Of a stretch of 64,000 nt of DNA, positions 24,837 through 32,376 are shown in pieces. The stretch comes from RHKX01 sp963820055 (GTDB lineage Bacteria; Actinomycetota; Thermoleophilia; Solirubrobacterales; 70-9), in NCBI GenBank assembly GCA_963820055.1, contig CAWFYJ010000002.1, positions 62,001 to 126,000 on the forward strand. The letters are read 5' to 3'. Numbering within the stretch: the stretch's first letter is position 1; each line of letters begins with the position of its first letter. The position numbers and the translations under genes are program-made. The notes under the pieces were generated by a model, which worked only from the letters and a program-made list of their open reading frames with translations, ran no database searches and was not told where the DNA came from.

Positions 24837-26141
24837 ATGGCCGCAGCGGTCGAACCGGGTAGCGCGGGGACGGTGATCTTCTTCCCCGAGGGCGCCTTCG
24901 GCCCGACGAACAACTGCATCGGCATCGCCGACGTGATGCGGCGCCGCGGCTGGCGCGTCGTCTTCATCGCCGAGGAGTCGTTCGCCGGCACCTTCGTCGA
25001 GAAGGGCTTCGAGGAGCGGCTGATGCGGCTCGGGCCGCCGCCGGAGCAGGAGGAGGACGCCGGCCAGTTCTGGAAGGACTTCATCCGCGAGACCGCACCG
25101 GTGTTCCGGAAGCCGACGATCGAGCAGCTCGAGGGCTTCATCGCGCCGACGTTCGAGGCTTTGATCGAAGGCGCCCGCTACGTCGATGAGCGCCTGGCCG
25201 AGATCATCGATGAGGTCCGCCCCGACGTGATCGTCGAGGACAACGTCGTCTCGTTTCCGGCGCTGCCCGCCAGCGGCATCCCCTGGGTCCGGATCGTCTC
25301 CTGCAACCCGGCCGAGGTGAAGGACCCCGATGTCCCGCCGGTCTTCTCCGGCCTGCCCGCCGGCGATCGGAGCGGGTGGGATCGGTTCCGCGCCGAGTAC
25401 GCCCGCGTGATCAGGCCGCTGTACGAGCAGTTCAACGAGTTCTGCCGCGAGCGGGGAGCGCCGCCGCTGCCGCCGCTCGAGCTGATGCACGACTCGCCCG
25501 AACTCGACCTCTGGCTGTACCCGGCCGCCGTCGACTACAGCCGGGCGGAGCCGCTCGGCGGGATCTGGCAGAACCTCGAATCGTGCGTCCGCAGCACCGA
25601 CGAACCCTGGGTGATGCCCGGCGAACTCGCCTCGCCGGAGCTGGCCGACCTGCCGCTCGTCTACCTCAGCCTGGGCTCGCTGGGCTCCGGCGACGTCGAG
25701 CTGATGCGGAAGCTGATCGCCGAGCTCGCCGACGCGCCCTACCGCGTGATCGTCTCGATGGGCCCCCAGCACGCCGAGCTCGAGCTCGCCCCCAACATGG
25801 CGGGGGCGGAGTTCCTGCCGCAGGTGTCGATCCTTCCCGACGTCGACCTGATCGTCACCCACGGCGGCAACAACACGATCACCGAGGGCCTCCACTTCGG
25901 CAAGCCGATGGTCGTCCTACCGCTCTTCTGGGACCAATACGACAACGCACAGCGGATCGAGGAGACCGGCTACGGGCGGCGCCTCGACACCTACGCCCAC
26001 GAGGGGCCGGAGCTCGTCGGGGCGATCGACGGGCTGCTCTCCGACCAGAGGCTCGCGGCGAGGCTCGAGAAGGTCTCCGCCCATCTCCGCAGCGTTCGCG
26101 GGACCGAACGTGCCGCCGAGCTGATCGCCACGCTCCGGTAG
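24837..26141 (+). CDS. UGT/macrolide-type glycosyltransferase (GT1)
   Basis: This 434-residue GT-B enzyme has an N-terminal acceptor domain beginning VIFFPEGAFGPTNNCIGIADVM. The C-terminal nucleotide-sugar site shows LVYLSLGSLGSG, VIVSMGPQHAELELA, NMAGAEFLPQVSILPDVDL and the signature THGGNNTITEGLHFGKPM followed by LPLFWDQYDNAQRI. Such enzymes glycosylate lipids or small molecules. A CDP-alcohol phosphatidyltransferase follows 31 bases downstream, so a lipid acceptor is a reasonable guess. Confidence 0.88.
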   Translation: MAAAVEPGSAGTVIFFPEGAFGPTNNCIGIADVMRRRGWRVVFIAEESFAGTFVEKGFEERLMRLGPPPEQEEDAGQFWKDFIRETAPVFRKPTIEQLEGFIAPTFEALIEGARYVDERLAEIIDEVRPDVIVEDNVVSFPALPASGIPWVRIVSCNPAEVKDPDVPPVFSGLPAGDRSGWDRFRAEYARVIRPLYEQFNEFCRERGAPPLPPLELMHDSPELDLWLYPAAVDYSRAEPLGGIWQNLESCVRSTDEPWVMPGELASPELADLPLVYLSLGSLGSGDVELMRKLIAELADAPYRVIVSMGPQHAELELAPNMAGAEFLPQVSILPDVDLIVTHGGNNTITEGLHFGKPMVVLPLFWDQYDNAQRIEETGYGRRLDTYAHEGPELVGAIDGLLSDQRLAARLEKVSAHLRSVRGTERAAELIATLR

Positions 26142-26172
26142 GAGAAGCGGGCGACAACCGAAAGGGTGGGGG

Positions 26173-26889
26173 ATGAGTCTCGACGAGCGACAGAAGGCCG
26201 CGGTCAAAGCCGAGCGCGAGGAGAGCTTCCTCCTCGCCGTTCCCGAGAAGCGGTTCCTCCGCTGGGCCGCCGCGAAGCTGCCGCGCTGGATCCTGCCCGA
26301 CGACATGACCGCCCTCGGGGTCGTCGCAGCGGTCGCCGTCGCCGTCGCGTACCAGCTGTCGAACGACGCGAGCGCGTGGCTCTGGGCCGCGAGCGCGCTG
26401 CTCGTCGTCCAGTGGGTCGGCGACTCGCTCGACGGCACCCTCGCCCGGGTCCGCGGCATCGAGCGCCCGACCTACGGCTACTACCTCGACCACCTCGTCG
26501 ACGCGATCGCGACGGCGGCGATCGGGATCGGTCTCGGTCTGAGCCCGTTCATGCTGCTCTCGGTCGGGACGCTGATCGTCGTCGCCTACCTGATCCTCTC
26601 GATCAACGTCTACCTCGAGAGCTTCGCGTTCAACCGGTTCAGCATCGGCTACGGGAAGATCGGGCCGACCGAGATCCGGCTGATCCTGATCGCCCTCAAC
26701 ACGTTCCTGGCCCTCGACATCATCGGCCTCGACTTCGAGCTCGTGGGCCTCGACCTGACCGTCTTCGACCTCGTCGGCCTCGGCATCGCCGCGACGATGA
26801 TCGTCCTCCTCGCCGGCCGGGCGTTCCGCAACCTCCGCGAGCTCGCCGAGCGCGAGCCGGCGGCGCCGCGCCGCGCGCCGAGGGCATAG
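26173..26889 (+). CDS. CDP-alcohol phosphatidyltransferase family protein
   Basis: This 238-residue membrane enzyme carries the full signature D-x2-D-G-x2-A-R-x8-G-x3-D-x3-D, seen as GDSLDGTLARVRGIERP then YGYYLDHLVDA (about residues 88-115). Six or so hydrophobic segments surround it. The family condenses a CDP-alcohol with a second alcohol to make phospholipids; the substrate is not readable from sequence. The LLM gene begins 9 bases downstream. Confidence 0.88.
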   Translation: MSLDERQKAAVKAEREESFLLAVPEKRFLRWAAAKLPRWILPDDMTALGVVAAVAVAVAYQLSNDASAWLWAASALLVVQWVGDSLDGTLARVRGIERPTYGYYLDHLVDAIATAAIGIGLGLSPFMLLSVGTLIVVAYLILSINVYLESFAFNRFSIGYGKIGPTEIRLILIALNTFLALDIIGLDFELVGLDLTVFDLVGLGIAATMIVLLAGRAFRNLRELAEREPAAPRRAPRA

Positions 26890-26898
26890 GCTGCGGCC

Positions 26899-27747
26899 GT
26901 GAAGTTCGGCCTCGCGATCTTCCCGACCGCCGAGACGATCCAGCCGGCGGACCTTGCGCGCCGCGCCGAGGAGCACGGGTTCGAGTCGCTCTGGTTCCCC
27001 GAGCACACCCACATCCCGGTCAGCCGCGACACGCCGTATCCGGCCGGCGGCGATCTCCCCGATGAGTACCGGCGGATCTACGACCCGTTCGTCGCGCTGA
27101 CCGCCGCCGCCGCGGTGACCGAGCGGCTGCTCGTCGGCACCGGCATCTGCCTGATCGTCGAGCGCGACCCGATCACGACCGCCAAGGAGGTCGCGACGAT
27201 CGACCGCGTCTCCGACGGCCGGTTCCTGTTCGGCGTCGGCGCGGGCTGGAACCGCGAAGAGATGGCGAACCACGGGACCGAGCCGCGGACCCGCTTCTCG
27301 CTTATGGGCGAGCGGATCGAGGCGATGAAGGAGATCTGGACGAACGACGAGGCCTACTTCCACGGCCGCCACGTCGACTTCGATCCGATCTGGTCCTGGC
27401 CGAAGCCGGTCCAGCAGCCCCACCCGCCGATCCTCGTCGGCGGCAACTCCGACGGCGCCCTCGACCGGGTCGTCGCACTCGCCGACGAGTGGATCCCGAA
27501 CCCGGAAACGCGCTTGAGCGAGCTCGGCGAGCGGATCGCCGATCTCCAGAGGCGTGGCGAGGCCGCGGGCCGGGAGCGGATCCCCGTCACCTTCTACGCC
27601 GTCAAGCCCGAGCCGGAGGCGCTTGGGCGCTACGCCGATGCCGGGGTCGATCGCGCCGTCTTCTACCTGCCATCGGGGCCGGCCGACCAGGTCGTCGCCT
27701 ACCTCGAACACCTGGCCGGCCTCGCGTCCGGCTTCGATGCCGGCTGA
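26899..27747 (+). CDS. LLM-class F420-dependent oxidoreductase
   Basis: This is a 282-residue luciferase-like TIM barrel protein with a GTG start. Motifs: KFGLAIFPTAETIQPADLA, FESLWFPEHTHIPVS, LLVGTGICLIVERDPITTAK, GRFLFGVGAGWNREEM and HPPILVGGNSDGALDRV, matching the actinobacterial F420-dependent group (TIGR03619-like). It would oxidise or reduce a small organic substrate with F420. The stop overlaps the next gene by 11 bases. Confidence 0.88.
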   Translation: MKFGLAIFPTAETIQPADLARRAEEHGFESLWFPEHTHIPVSRDTPYPAGGDLPDEYRRIYDPFVALTAAAAVTERLLVGTGICLIVERDPITTAKEVATIDRVSDGRFLFGVGAGWNREEMANHGTEPRTRFSLMGERIEAMKEIWTNDEAYFHGRHVDFDPIWSWPKPVQQPHPPILVGGNSDGALDRVVALADEWIPNPETRLSELGERIADLQRRGEAAGRERIPVTFYAVKPEPEALGRYADAGVDRAVFYLPSGPADQVVAYLEHLAGLASGFDAG

Positions 27748-28838
27748 AGCCGCAGCCCTGGCCGCGGCCGGGGCGGATGAGCGCGAGCTCGCCGGGGTCC
27801 TGGAGCCCGCCCTGGTCGAGGCGATGCGCGCCGAGGGTGTCTTCGCGGCTCTCGTTCCCGCGGCACTCGGCGGCGGTGAGGTCGAGCCCCGCGAGCTGGT
27901 GGCGATCGTCGAGTCGCTGGCGGCCGCCGACGGATCGGCGGGCTGGTGTGCGGGCGTCGGCGCGACGGCGGGCCTCGCCTCCGCCTACCTGCCGGAGGGC
28001 GAGGCAGCGGGGCTGTTCGGGCGTCCGCCGGCGATCGCCGCCGGGGTCTTCGCTCCCCGCGGCAAGCTGAGCGCCGGCGACGGGAGCGGGACCCGGCGGC
28101 TCTCAGGCCGCTGGCCGCTGGCGAGCGGGATCTCCCACGCCGAGGTCGTCGGGCTCGGCTGCATCGACCCCGAGCGCGGACCGCTCTACGTCGTCGTCCC
28201 GCGCGCCGACGTCGAGGTGATCGAGACCTGGGACCCGCTCGGCCTCCGCGCCACCGCGAGCCACGACGTCACCACCGACGTCGTCGTTCCCGAGTCGCGG
28301 ATCGTCGACCTCGCGGGCGGGACCCCGGTCGCCGACGGGCCGCTCTACGCCTTCCCGCTCTTCGGCCTGCTGGCGCTCTCGGTTTCGGCCGTCTGCACGG
28401 GGCTTGCGGCCGGGGCGCTCGCCGGCGTACGCGAGGCGGCGACGGCTCGCAAGCCGCTCGGCAGCAGCCGGTCGCTCGCCGAGCGCGGAACGACCCAGGA
28501 GGCCGTCGCCGCGGCCGAAGGCTCCCTCCGCGCGGCCCGGGCGGGGGTGGACGCCGCCATCGTCGCGGCCTGGGATGCCGCGCAGGGCGCGGGTCCGCTC
28601 AGCGTCGAGCACCGCGTCGACCTCCGCATCGCGGCGACCCATGCCGCCCGGTACCTCGGTCGACGTCGTCGACCTCGCCCACCGCCTCAGCGGCTCCGGC
28701 GGCCTCAACCGCGGGGTCGCCGAGCGCCGCCTCCGCGACGTCCACACCGCCGCCCAGCACATGATCGTGGCCCCGGCGACGCTGGAGCTGACCGGCCGGG
28801 TGCTGCTTGGCGTGGACGAAGACCCCCCGCAGCTCTAG
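27737..28838 (+). pseudogene. Acyl-CoA dehydrogenase-like protein, one frame shift near the 3' end
   Basis: From ATG 27737 the frame encodes an ACAD-type fold: VFAALVPAALGGGEVEPREL, ADGSAGWCAGVGATAGLAS, the middle beta-domain SGRWPLASGISHAEVVGLG, WDPLGLRATASHDVTTDV and a helical C-terminal domain. After RIAATHAAR (about 28650) the frame becomes arginine-rich, while the +1 frame continues TSVDVVDLAHRLSGSGGLN, VAERRLRDVHTAAQHM, the normal family end. Removing one base (a T near 28652) gives 366 residues. The family includes flavin hydroxylase-like and acyl-CoA dehydrogenase members; the substrate is unknown. Confidence 0.8.
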
Positions 28839-30411
28839 GTAACTCCGGGGAGATCCTCCGCTTCGCGGAGTGATCGTACCGGAGCTGACGCCGGAGGATC
28901 TTGCCGGCAGCTGACTTCGGGATCTCGTCGATGCGCTCGATCAGGCGGATCTTCTTCTGCGGGGAGACCTTCTCGGCGACGTAGGCCTTGATCTCGTCGT
29001 CGCTGACCTCGCCGGAGACGACGACGAAGGCCTTGGGCAGCTCGCCGGCCTCCTCGTCGGGGACGCCGATGACCGCGCAGTCGGCGATCGCCGGATGGGT
29101 GATCAGGATCGCCTCGAGTTCGGCTGGCGGGACCTGGAAGCCCTTGTACTTGATGAGCTCCTTGAGGCGGTCGACGATCGCGTAGTAGCCGTCCTCGTCG
29201 ATCTCGGCGACGTCGCCGGTGTGGAGCCAGCCGTCCTCGTCGATCGTGTGACGGGTCGCCTCCTCGTTGTTGAGGTAGCCGGCCATGACCTGAGGGCCGC
29301 GGATCAGCAACTCGCCGCGCGTGCCCTCCTCGCCGGTCTCGGGATCGACGACGCGGACCTCGGTTCCGGGCACGGGCAGGCCGATCGAGCCGCCCTTGAT
29401 CCGCTCCGGCTCGAGGGGGGAGATGTGAGTGACGGGGCTCGTCTCGGTCATCCCGTAGCCCTGGATCGTCGGGACGTCGAGGCGGGTCGCGACGGCATCC
29501 GACAGCTCGGCGCCGAGCGGCGCGGCGCCCGACATGATCAGCCGCAGGCTGGACAGATCGGCCTCGTCGACGGCCGGATGCTTGGCGAGGGCCAGCGCGA
29601 TCGGCGGGACGACGTTGGCGAGCGTGACGCCGTGCTCGGCGATCAGCGACAGGAACTGGTCGAGGTCGAAGCGCGGCATCGTCACGACGGTCGCCCCGTT
29701 CCGGAGGCCGAGGTTCATGATCACCGTCTGCCCGTAGATGTGGAAGAAGGGCAGGACGCCGATCAGCACGTCGTCGCCGGTGATCTTGAACTCCTCGTCG
29801 ATCTGCAGGACGTTCGCGATCAGGTTGCGATGGGTGAGCATCACGCCCTTCGGCAGGCCGGTCGTTCCGCTCGAGTAGGGGAGGACGGCGAGATCGGTTG
29901 CCGGATCGATGTCGATCTCCGGCGCCGAGGCACCCTCGGCGAGCAGGTCAGCAAGCGTCGCGTCGTCGCCCTCGGCTTCGCCGACGACGATGATCTCGCC
30001 GACGCCCGCGTGCTCCGCGGCGGCGCGCGCCGTGTCGAGGAACGGGGCGATCGTGAAGATCATCTTCGCCCCGGAATCGCTGAGCTGGTGACCGAGCTCG
30101 GTCTCGGTGTAGAGCGGGTTGGCGGTCGTGTTCGTCGCGTTAGCCCGGAGGACGCCCTGGAAGATCACCGCGTACTCGGGCAGGTTCGGCATGTAGATGG
30201 CGACGACGTCGCCGCGGCCGATGCCGCGAGCGTGGAGCGCGCCGGCGAGCGCCTCGACCCGCTGCGCGAACTCCGCGTAGGTGATCGTCCGCCCCGTCGG
30301 CCCCTCGATCAGGGCGGGCTTGTCGCCGAGCTCCGCTGCTCGCGCCAGCGTGAAGGTCGCCAGATCCTGATCGGGGATCTCGGGCGCGGGCGGTGTCTCG
30401 GCAACGGTCAA
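28705..30411 (-). CDS. Fatty-acyl/4-coumarate--CoA ligase
   Basis: This ANL-superfamily ligase activates a carboxylic acid as acyl-AMP and transfers it to CoA. Motifs: LPYSSGTTGLPKGVMLTHRN (AMP site), GYGMTETSPVTHISP, GELLIRGPQVMAGYLN, GWLHTGDVAEIDEDGYY and the C-terminal KSAAGKILRRQLR with the catalytic lysine. A typical enzyme ends soon after that. Here the ORF continues about 50 residues through the hairpin at 28843-28884 and over the convergent gene's end, so the annotated 3' end may be wrong. It starts at 30411, divergent from the SQR gene. Confidence 0.9.
   Translation of the reverse strand: MTVAETPPAPEIPDQDLATFTLARAAELGDKPALIEGPTGRTITYAEFAQRVEALAGALHARGIGRGDVVAIYMPNLPEYAVIFQGVLRANATNTTANPLYTETELGHQLSDSGAKMIFTIAPFLDTARAAAEHAGVGEIIVVGEAEGDDATLADLLAEGASAPEIDIDPATDLAVLPYSSGTTGLPKGVMLTHRNLIANVLQIDEEFKITGDDVLIGVLPFFHIYGQTVIMNLGLRNGATVVTMPRFDLDQFLSLIAEHGVTLANVVPPIALALAKHPAVDEADLSSLRLIMSGAAPLGAELSDAVATRLDVPTIQGYGMTETSPVTHISPLEPERIKGGSIGLPVPGTEVRVVDPETGEEGTRGELLIRGPQVMAGYLNNEEATRHTIDEDGWLHTGDVAEIDEDGYYAIVDRLKELIKYKGFQVPPAELEAILITHPAIADCAVIGVPDEEAGELPKAFVVVSGEVSDDEIKAYVAEKVSPQKKIRLIERIDEIPKSAAGKILRRQLRYDHSAKRRISPELPRAAGGLRPRQAAPGRSAPASPGPRSCAGRRCGRRGGGARRPRG
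28843..28884. terminator. Nested hairpin between convergent genes
   Basis: The outer arms CTCCGG (28843-28848) and CCGGAG (28879-28884) enclose a tight inner hairpin CTCCGC-TTC-GCGGAG (28856-28870). It begins 4 bases past the acyl-CoA dehydrogenase stop. It resembles the hairpin at 19563 in its first bases and inner sequence. Confidence 0.6.
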
Positions 30412-30491
30412 GGGTCTCTCCTCCTACTCCGTGGACTGCTGGCGTCGAGCCTATCGGGGCGCCCTTGACGCGAGGGTCTCACGGGTGTATA

Positions 30492-30507
30492 ACAACTAAT
30501 TAGTTGT
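30492..30507. promoter_or_regulatory. Perfect 16-bp palindrome, probable ArsR operator
   Basis: ACAACTAATTAGTTGT is identical to its reverse complement. It lies 26 bases before the SQR start, in an unusually AT-rich stretch, and is followed by another TAGTTGTG half-site (about 30508-30515). The Shine-Dalgarno GAGGAG is at 30523-30528. The ArsR gene two positions downstream is the natural candidate to bind it. Confidence 0.7.
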
Positions 30508-30532
30508 GTAGTTGTGCAATTGAGGAGTAGCA

Positions 30533-31768
30533 ATGGTTTCGTCCAAACGCATCGTCGTCCTCGGCTCGAGTTTCGCCGGCCTGACCGCCGCGATCGAGCT
30601 CAGGAAGCATCTCGACGATGCTCACGAGGTCGTCGTAATTGACCCGCGAGACCACTTCACGTTCATCCCGTCGCTCATCTGGCTCCCATTCGGCACGCGC
30701 AAGGCGGCCGACATCACGTTCCCCCTCGCTCCGCTCTATGCGCGCAAGGGGATCCGGTTCCGCAACGTTGCCGCGACCGCAATCGACGTCGCCGGCCACA
30801 GCGTCACGACCTCCGACGGGGCCGTCGTCAACTACGACAAGCTCCTCGTCGGGACGGGGCCGCGGCTCGCGTTCGAAAAGGTTCCCGGTCTCGGTCCCGA
30901 ACACGGCTTCACCCAATCGGTGTGCAACCTCGAGCACGCCGAGCTCACGGCGTCGGCGTGGGATCGGTTCCTCGAGAATCCCGGCCCGGTCGTCGTCGGA
31001 ACAGCGCAGGGCGGTTCCTGCTTCGGCGCCTCCTACGAGTTTCTCTTCAACGTCCACCATCGGATCCGCAAGGCCGGGCTGGAAGAGGTCGCGCCCGTGA
31101 CATTCGTCAGCGCCGAGCCGTTCCTCGGCCACTTCGGTCTCGGCGGCGTCGGGGACTCATCGGCTCAGGTCGAGAAATTTCTGGACCACCTCGGCATTGA
31201 AGGGATTGCCAACAACGTCATCACCGAGGTCCGCGACGGGTCGATGACACTGGACGGCGGCAGGGAGCTCGACTTCGCCTTCTCAATGATCGTCCCGCCC
31301 TTCACCGGAGTCGATGCCGTTCGCAACAGCGACGGCCTCTCCAACCCGATGGGCTTCGTGCCGATCGACGACCACTTCCGGCATCCCGATCAGCCCGATG
31401 TCTACGCCGCCGGCGTGGCCACCGCGATCGCTCCGCCGGAGGACACCAAGGTTCCGGCGGGTGTCCCCAAGACCGGTCAGATGAGCGAGACCATGGCCAA
31501 GGTCGCGGCCCAGAACATCGTCGCCGACATCTCCGGGAGCGGAGACCACCGTGAAATGCCGCTCGCAGAGCTGTCCGCGATCTGCGTTCTCGATGCCGGC
31601 AACAACGGCATCGTCTTCAAGGCCGACAACGTCCTGGCCCATGGTCGGTACGCCAACGGCAGGGAACCCAGCGCCAGGGTGTTCTCAGGCCCCCACGCAC
31701 ACTGGGCAAAGCTCGCCTTCGAACGCTACTTCCTCGAGAGCCGCAAGCGCGGCGTCGTTGCCCTCTGA
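30533..31768 (+). CDS. sqr: Sulfide:quinone oxidoreductase
   Basis: This 411-residue FAD flavoprotein oxidises sulfide to polysulfide and passes electrons to quinone at the membrane. The dinucleotide fold opens IVVLGSSFAGLTAAIELR. Three cysteines sit where SQR needs them: C131 (QSVCNLEHA), C163 (GGSCFGASYEF) and C351 (SAICVLDAGNNG). FAD-binding DVYAAGVATAIAPP is also present. Several codons are less GC-rich than in neighbouring genes, so transfer is possible. It heads an operon with arsR, a YgaP-like gene and MMPL. Confidence 0.92.
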   Translation: MVSSKRIVVLGSSFAGLTAAIELRKHLDDAHEVVVIDPRDHFTFIPSLIWLPFGTRKAADITFPLAPLYARKGIRFRNVAATAIDVAGHSVTTSDGAVVNYDKLLVGTGPRLAFEKVPGLGPEHGFTQSVCNLEHAELTASAWDRFLENPGPVVVGTAQGGSCFGASYEFLFNVHHRIRKAGLEEVAPVTFVSAEPFLGHFGLGGVGDSSAQVEKFLDHLGIEGIANNVITEVRDGSMTLDGGRELDFAFSMIVPPFTGVDAVRNSDGLSNPMGFVPIDDHFRHPDQPDVYAAGVATAIAPPEDTKVPAGVPKTGQMSETMAKVAAQNIVADISGSGDHREMPLAELSAICVLDAGNNGIVFKADNVLAHGRYANGREPSARVFSGPHAHWAKLAFERYFLESRKRGVVAL

Positions 31769-31789
31769 TCAAGACGAAAAGGAGTTCCG

Positions 31790-32128
31790 ATGAAACTGCC
31801 CTCCCCCGTACCAGTCGATCTCGCCGAGATGATCGCCGAACGCCTCCGGGTGATCGGCGATCCGACGAGGATCCGAATCCTCGATCAGCTCCGCGAGGGC
31901 GAGCTCTCCGTCGCTGAGATCACCGAGCGGCTGGGGGCCAGCCAGCAGAACGTCTCCAAGCACCTCGGCGTGCTTCACCAGGCGGGCATCGTCGGACGCC
32001 GCAAGAACGGCACCAGCTCGCTCTATAGCGTCGCCGATGAGACCGTCTACGAACTCTGCGAGCAGATCTGCGGCGGCATCCAGGCGCGTCTGGCCGAACT
32101 CAGCGAGATGGTCGGAGGCCGGTCATGA
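31790..32128 (+). CDS. ArsR-family transcriptional regulator
   Basis: This 112-residue winged-helix repressor has ERLRVIGDPTRIRILDQL, the recognition helix SQQNVSKHLGVLHQAG and wing RRKNGTSSLYSV. A cysteine pair C90/C94 (YELCEQICGG) lies in the last helix. The BigR/SqrR sulfide sensors use a cysteine in helix 2 plus one near the C terminus; the helix-2 cysteine is absent here, so sensing chemistry may differ. AAGGAG precedes the ATG. It probably controls the upstream palindrome. Confidence 0.9.
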   Translation: MKLPSPVPVDLAEMIAERLRVIGDPTRIRILDQLREGELSVAEITERLGASQQNVSKHLGVLHQAGIVGRRKNGTSSLYSVADETVYELCEQICGGIQARLAELSEMVGGRS

Positions 32129-32376
32129 GCAGCGCCTGCGCAGCGCCCGCCGCTCGGGACGAGTCGGTCCGCTGGCCGCTCGAGCGCGTCCTCTTCGCGA
32201 TCGCCGGGACGATGGTCCTGATCGGCGCCCTCCTGTCCGCATTGGTCAGTCCCTGGTTCCTGCTCCTCGTCGCCCTCGTCGGCATCAACCAGTGGCTCTA
32301 CGTGCTCGTCGGCGACTGCCCGATGTCCCTCGTCCTCACCCGCTTCCTCCACCTCCGAAAGCTGGTCACCCGATGA
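32125..32376 (+). CDS. YgaP-like (DUF2892) small membrane protein
   Basis: This 83-residue protein has two transmembrane helices (LFAIAGTMVLIGALLSALV and WFLLLVALVGINQWLYVLV) followed by GDCPMSLVLTRF, the typical DUF2892 ending seen in YgaP and in sulfur-metabolism clusters. The cysteine in DCPM could carry persulfide, but that is inference. It overlaps arsR and the MMPL gene by ATGA at both ends. Confidence 0.88.
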   Translation: MSSACAAPAARDESVRWPLERVLFAIAGTMVLIGALLSALVSPWFLLLVALVGINQWLYVLVGDCPMSLVLTRFLHLRKLVTR

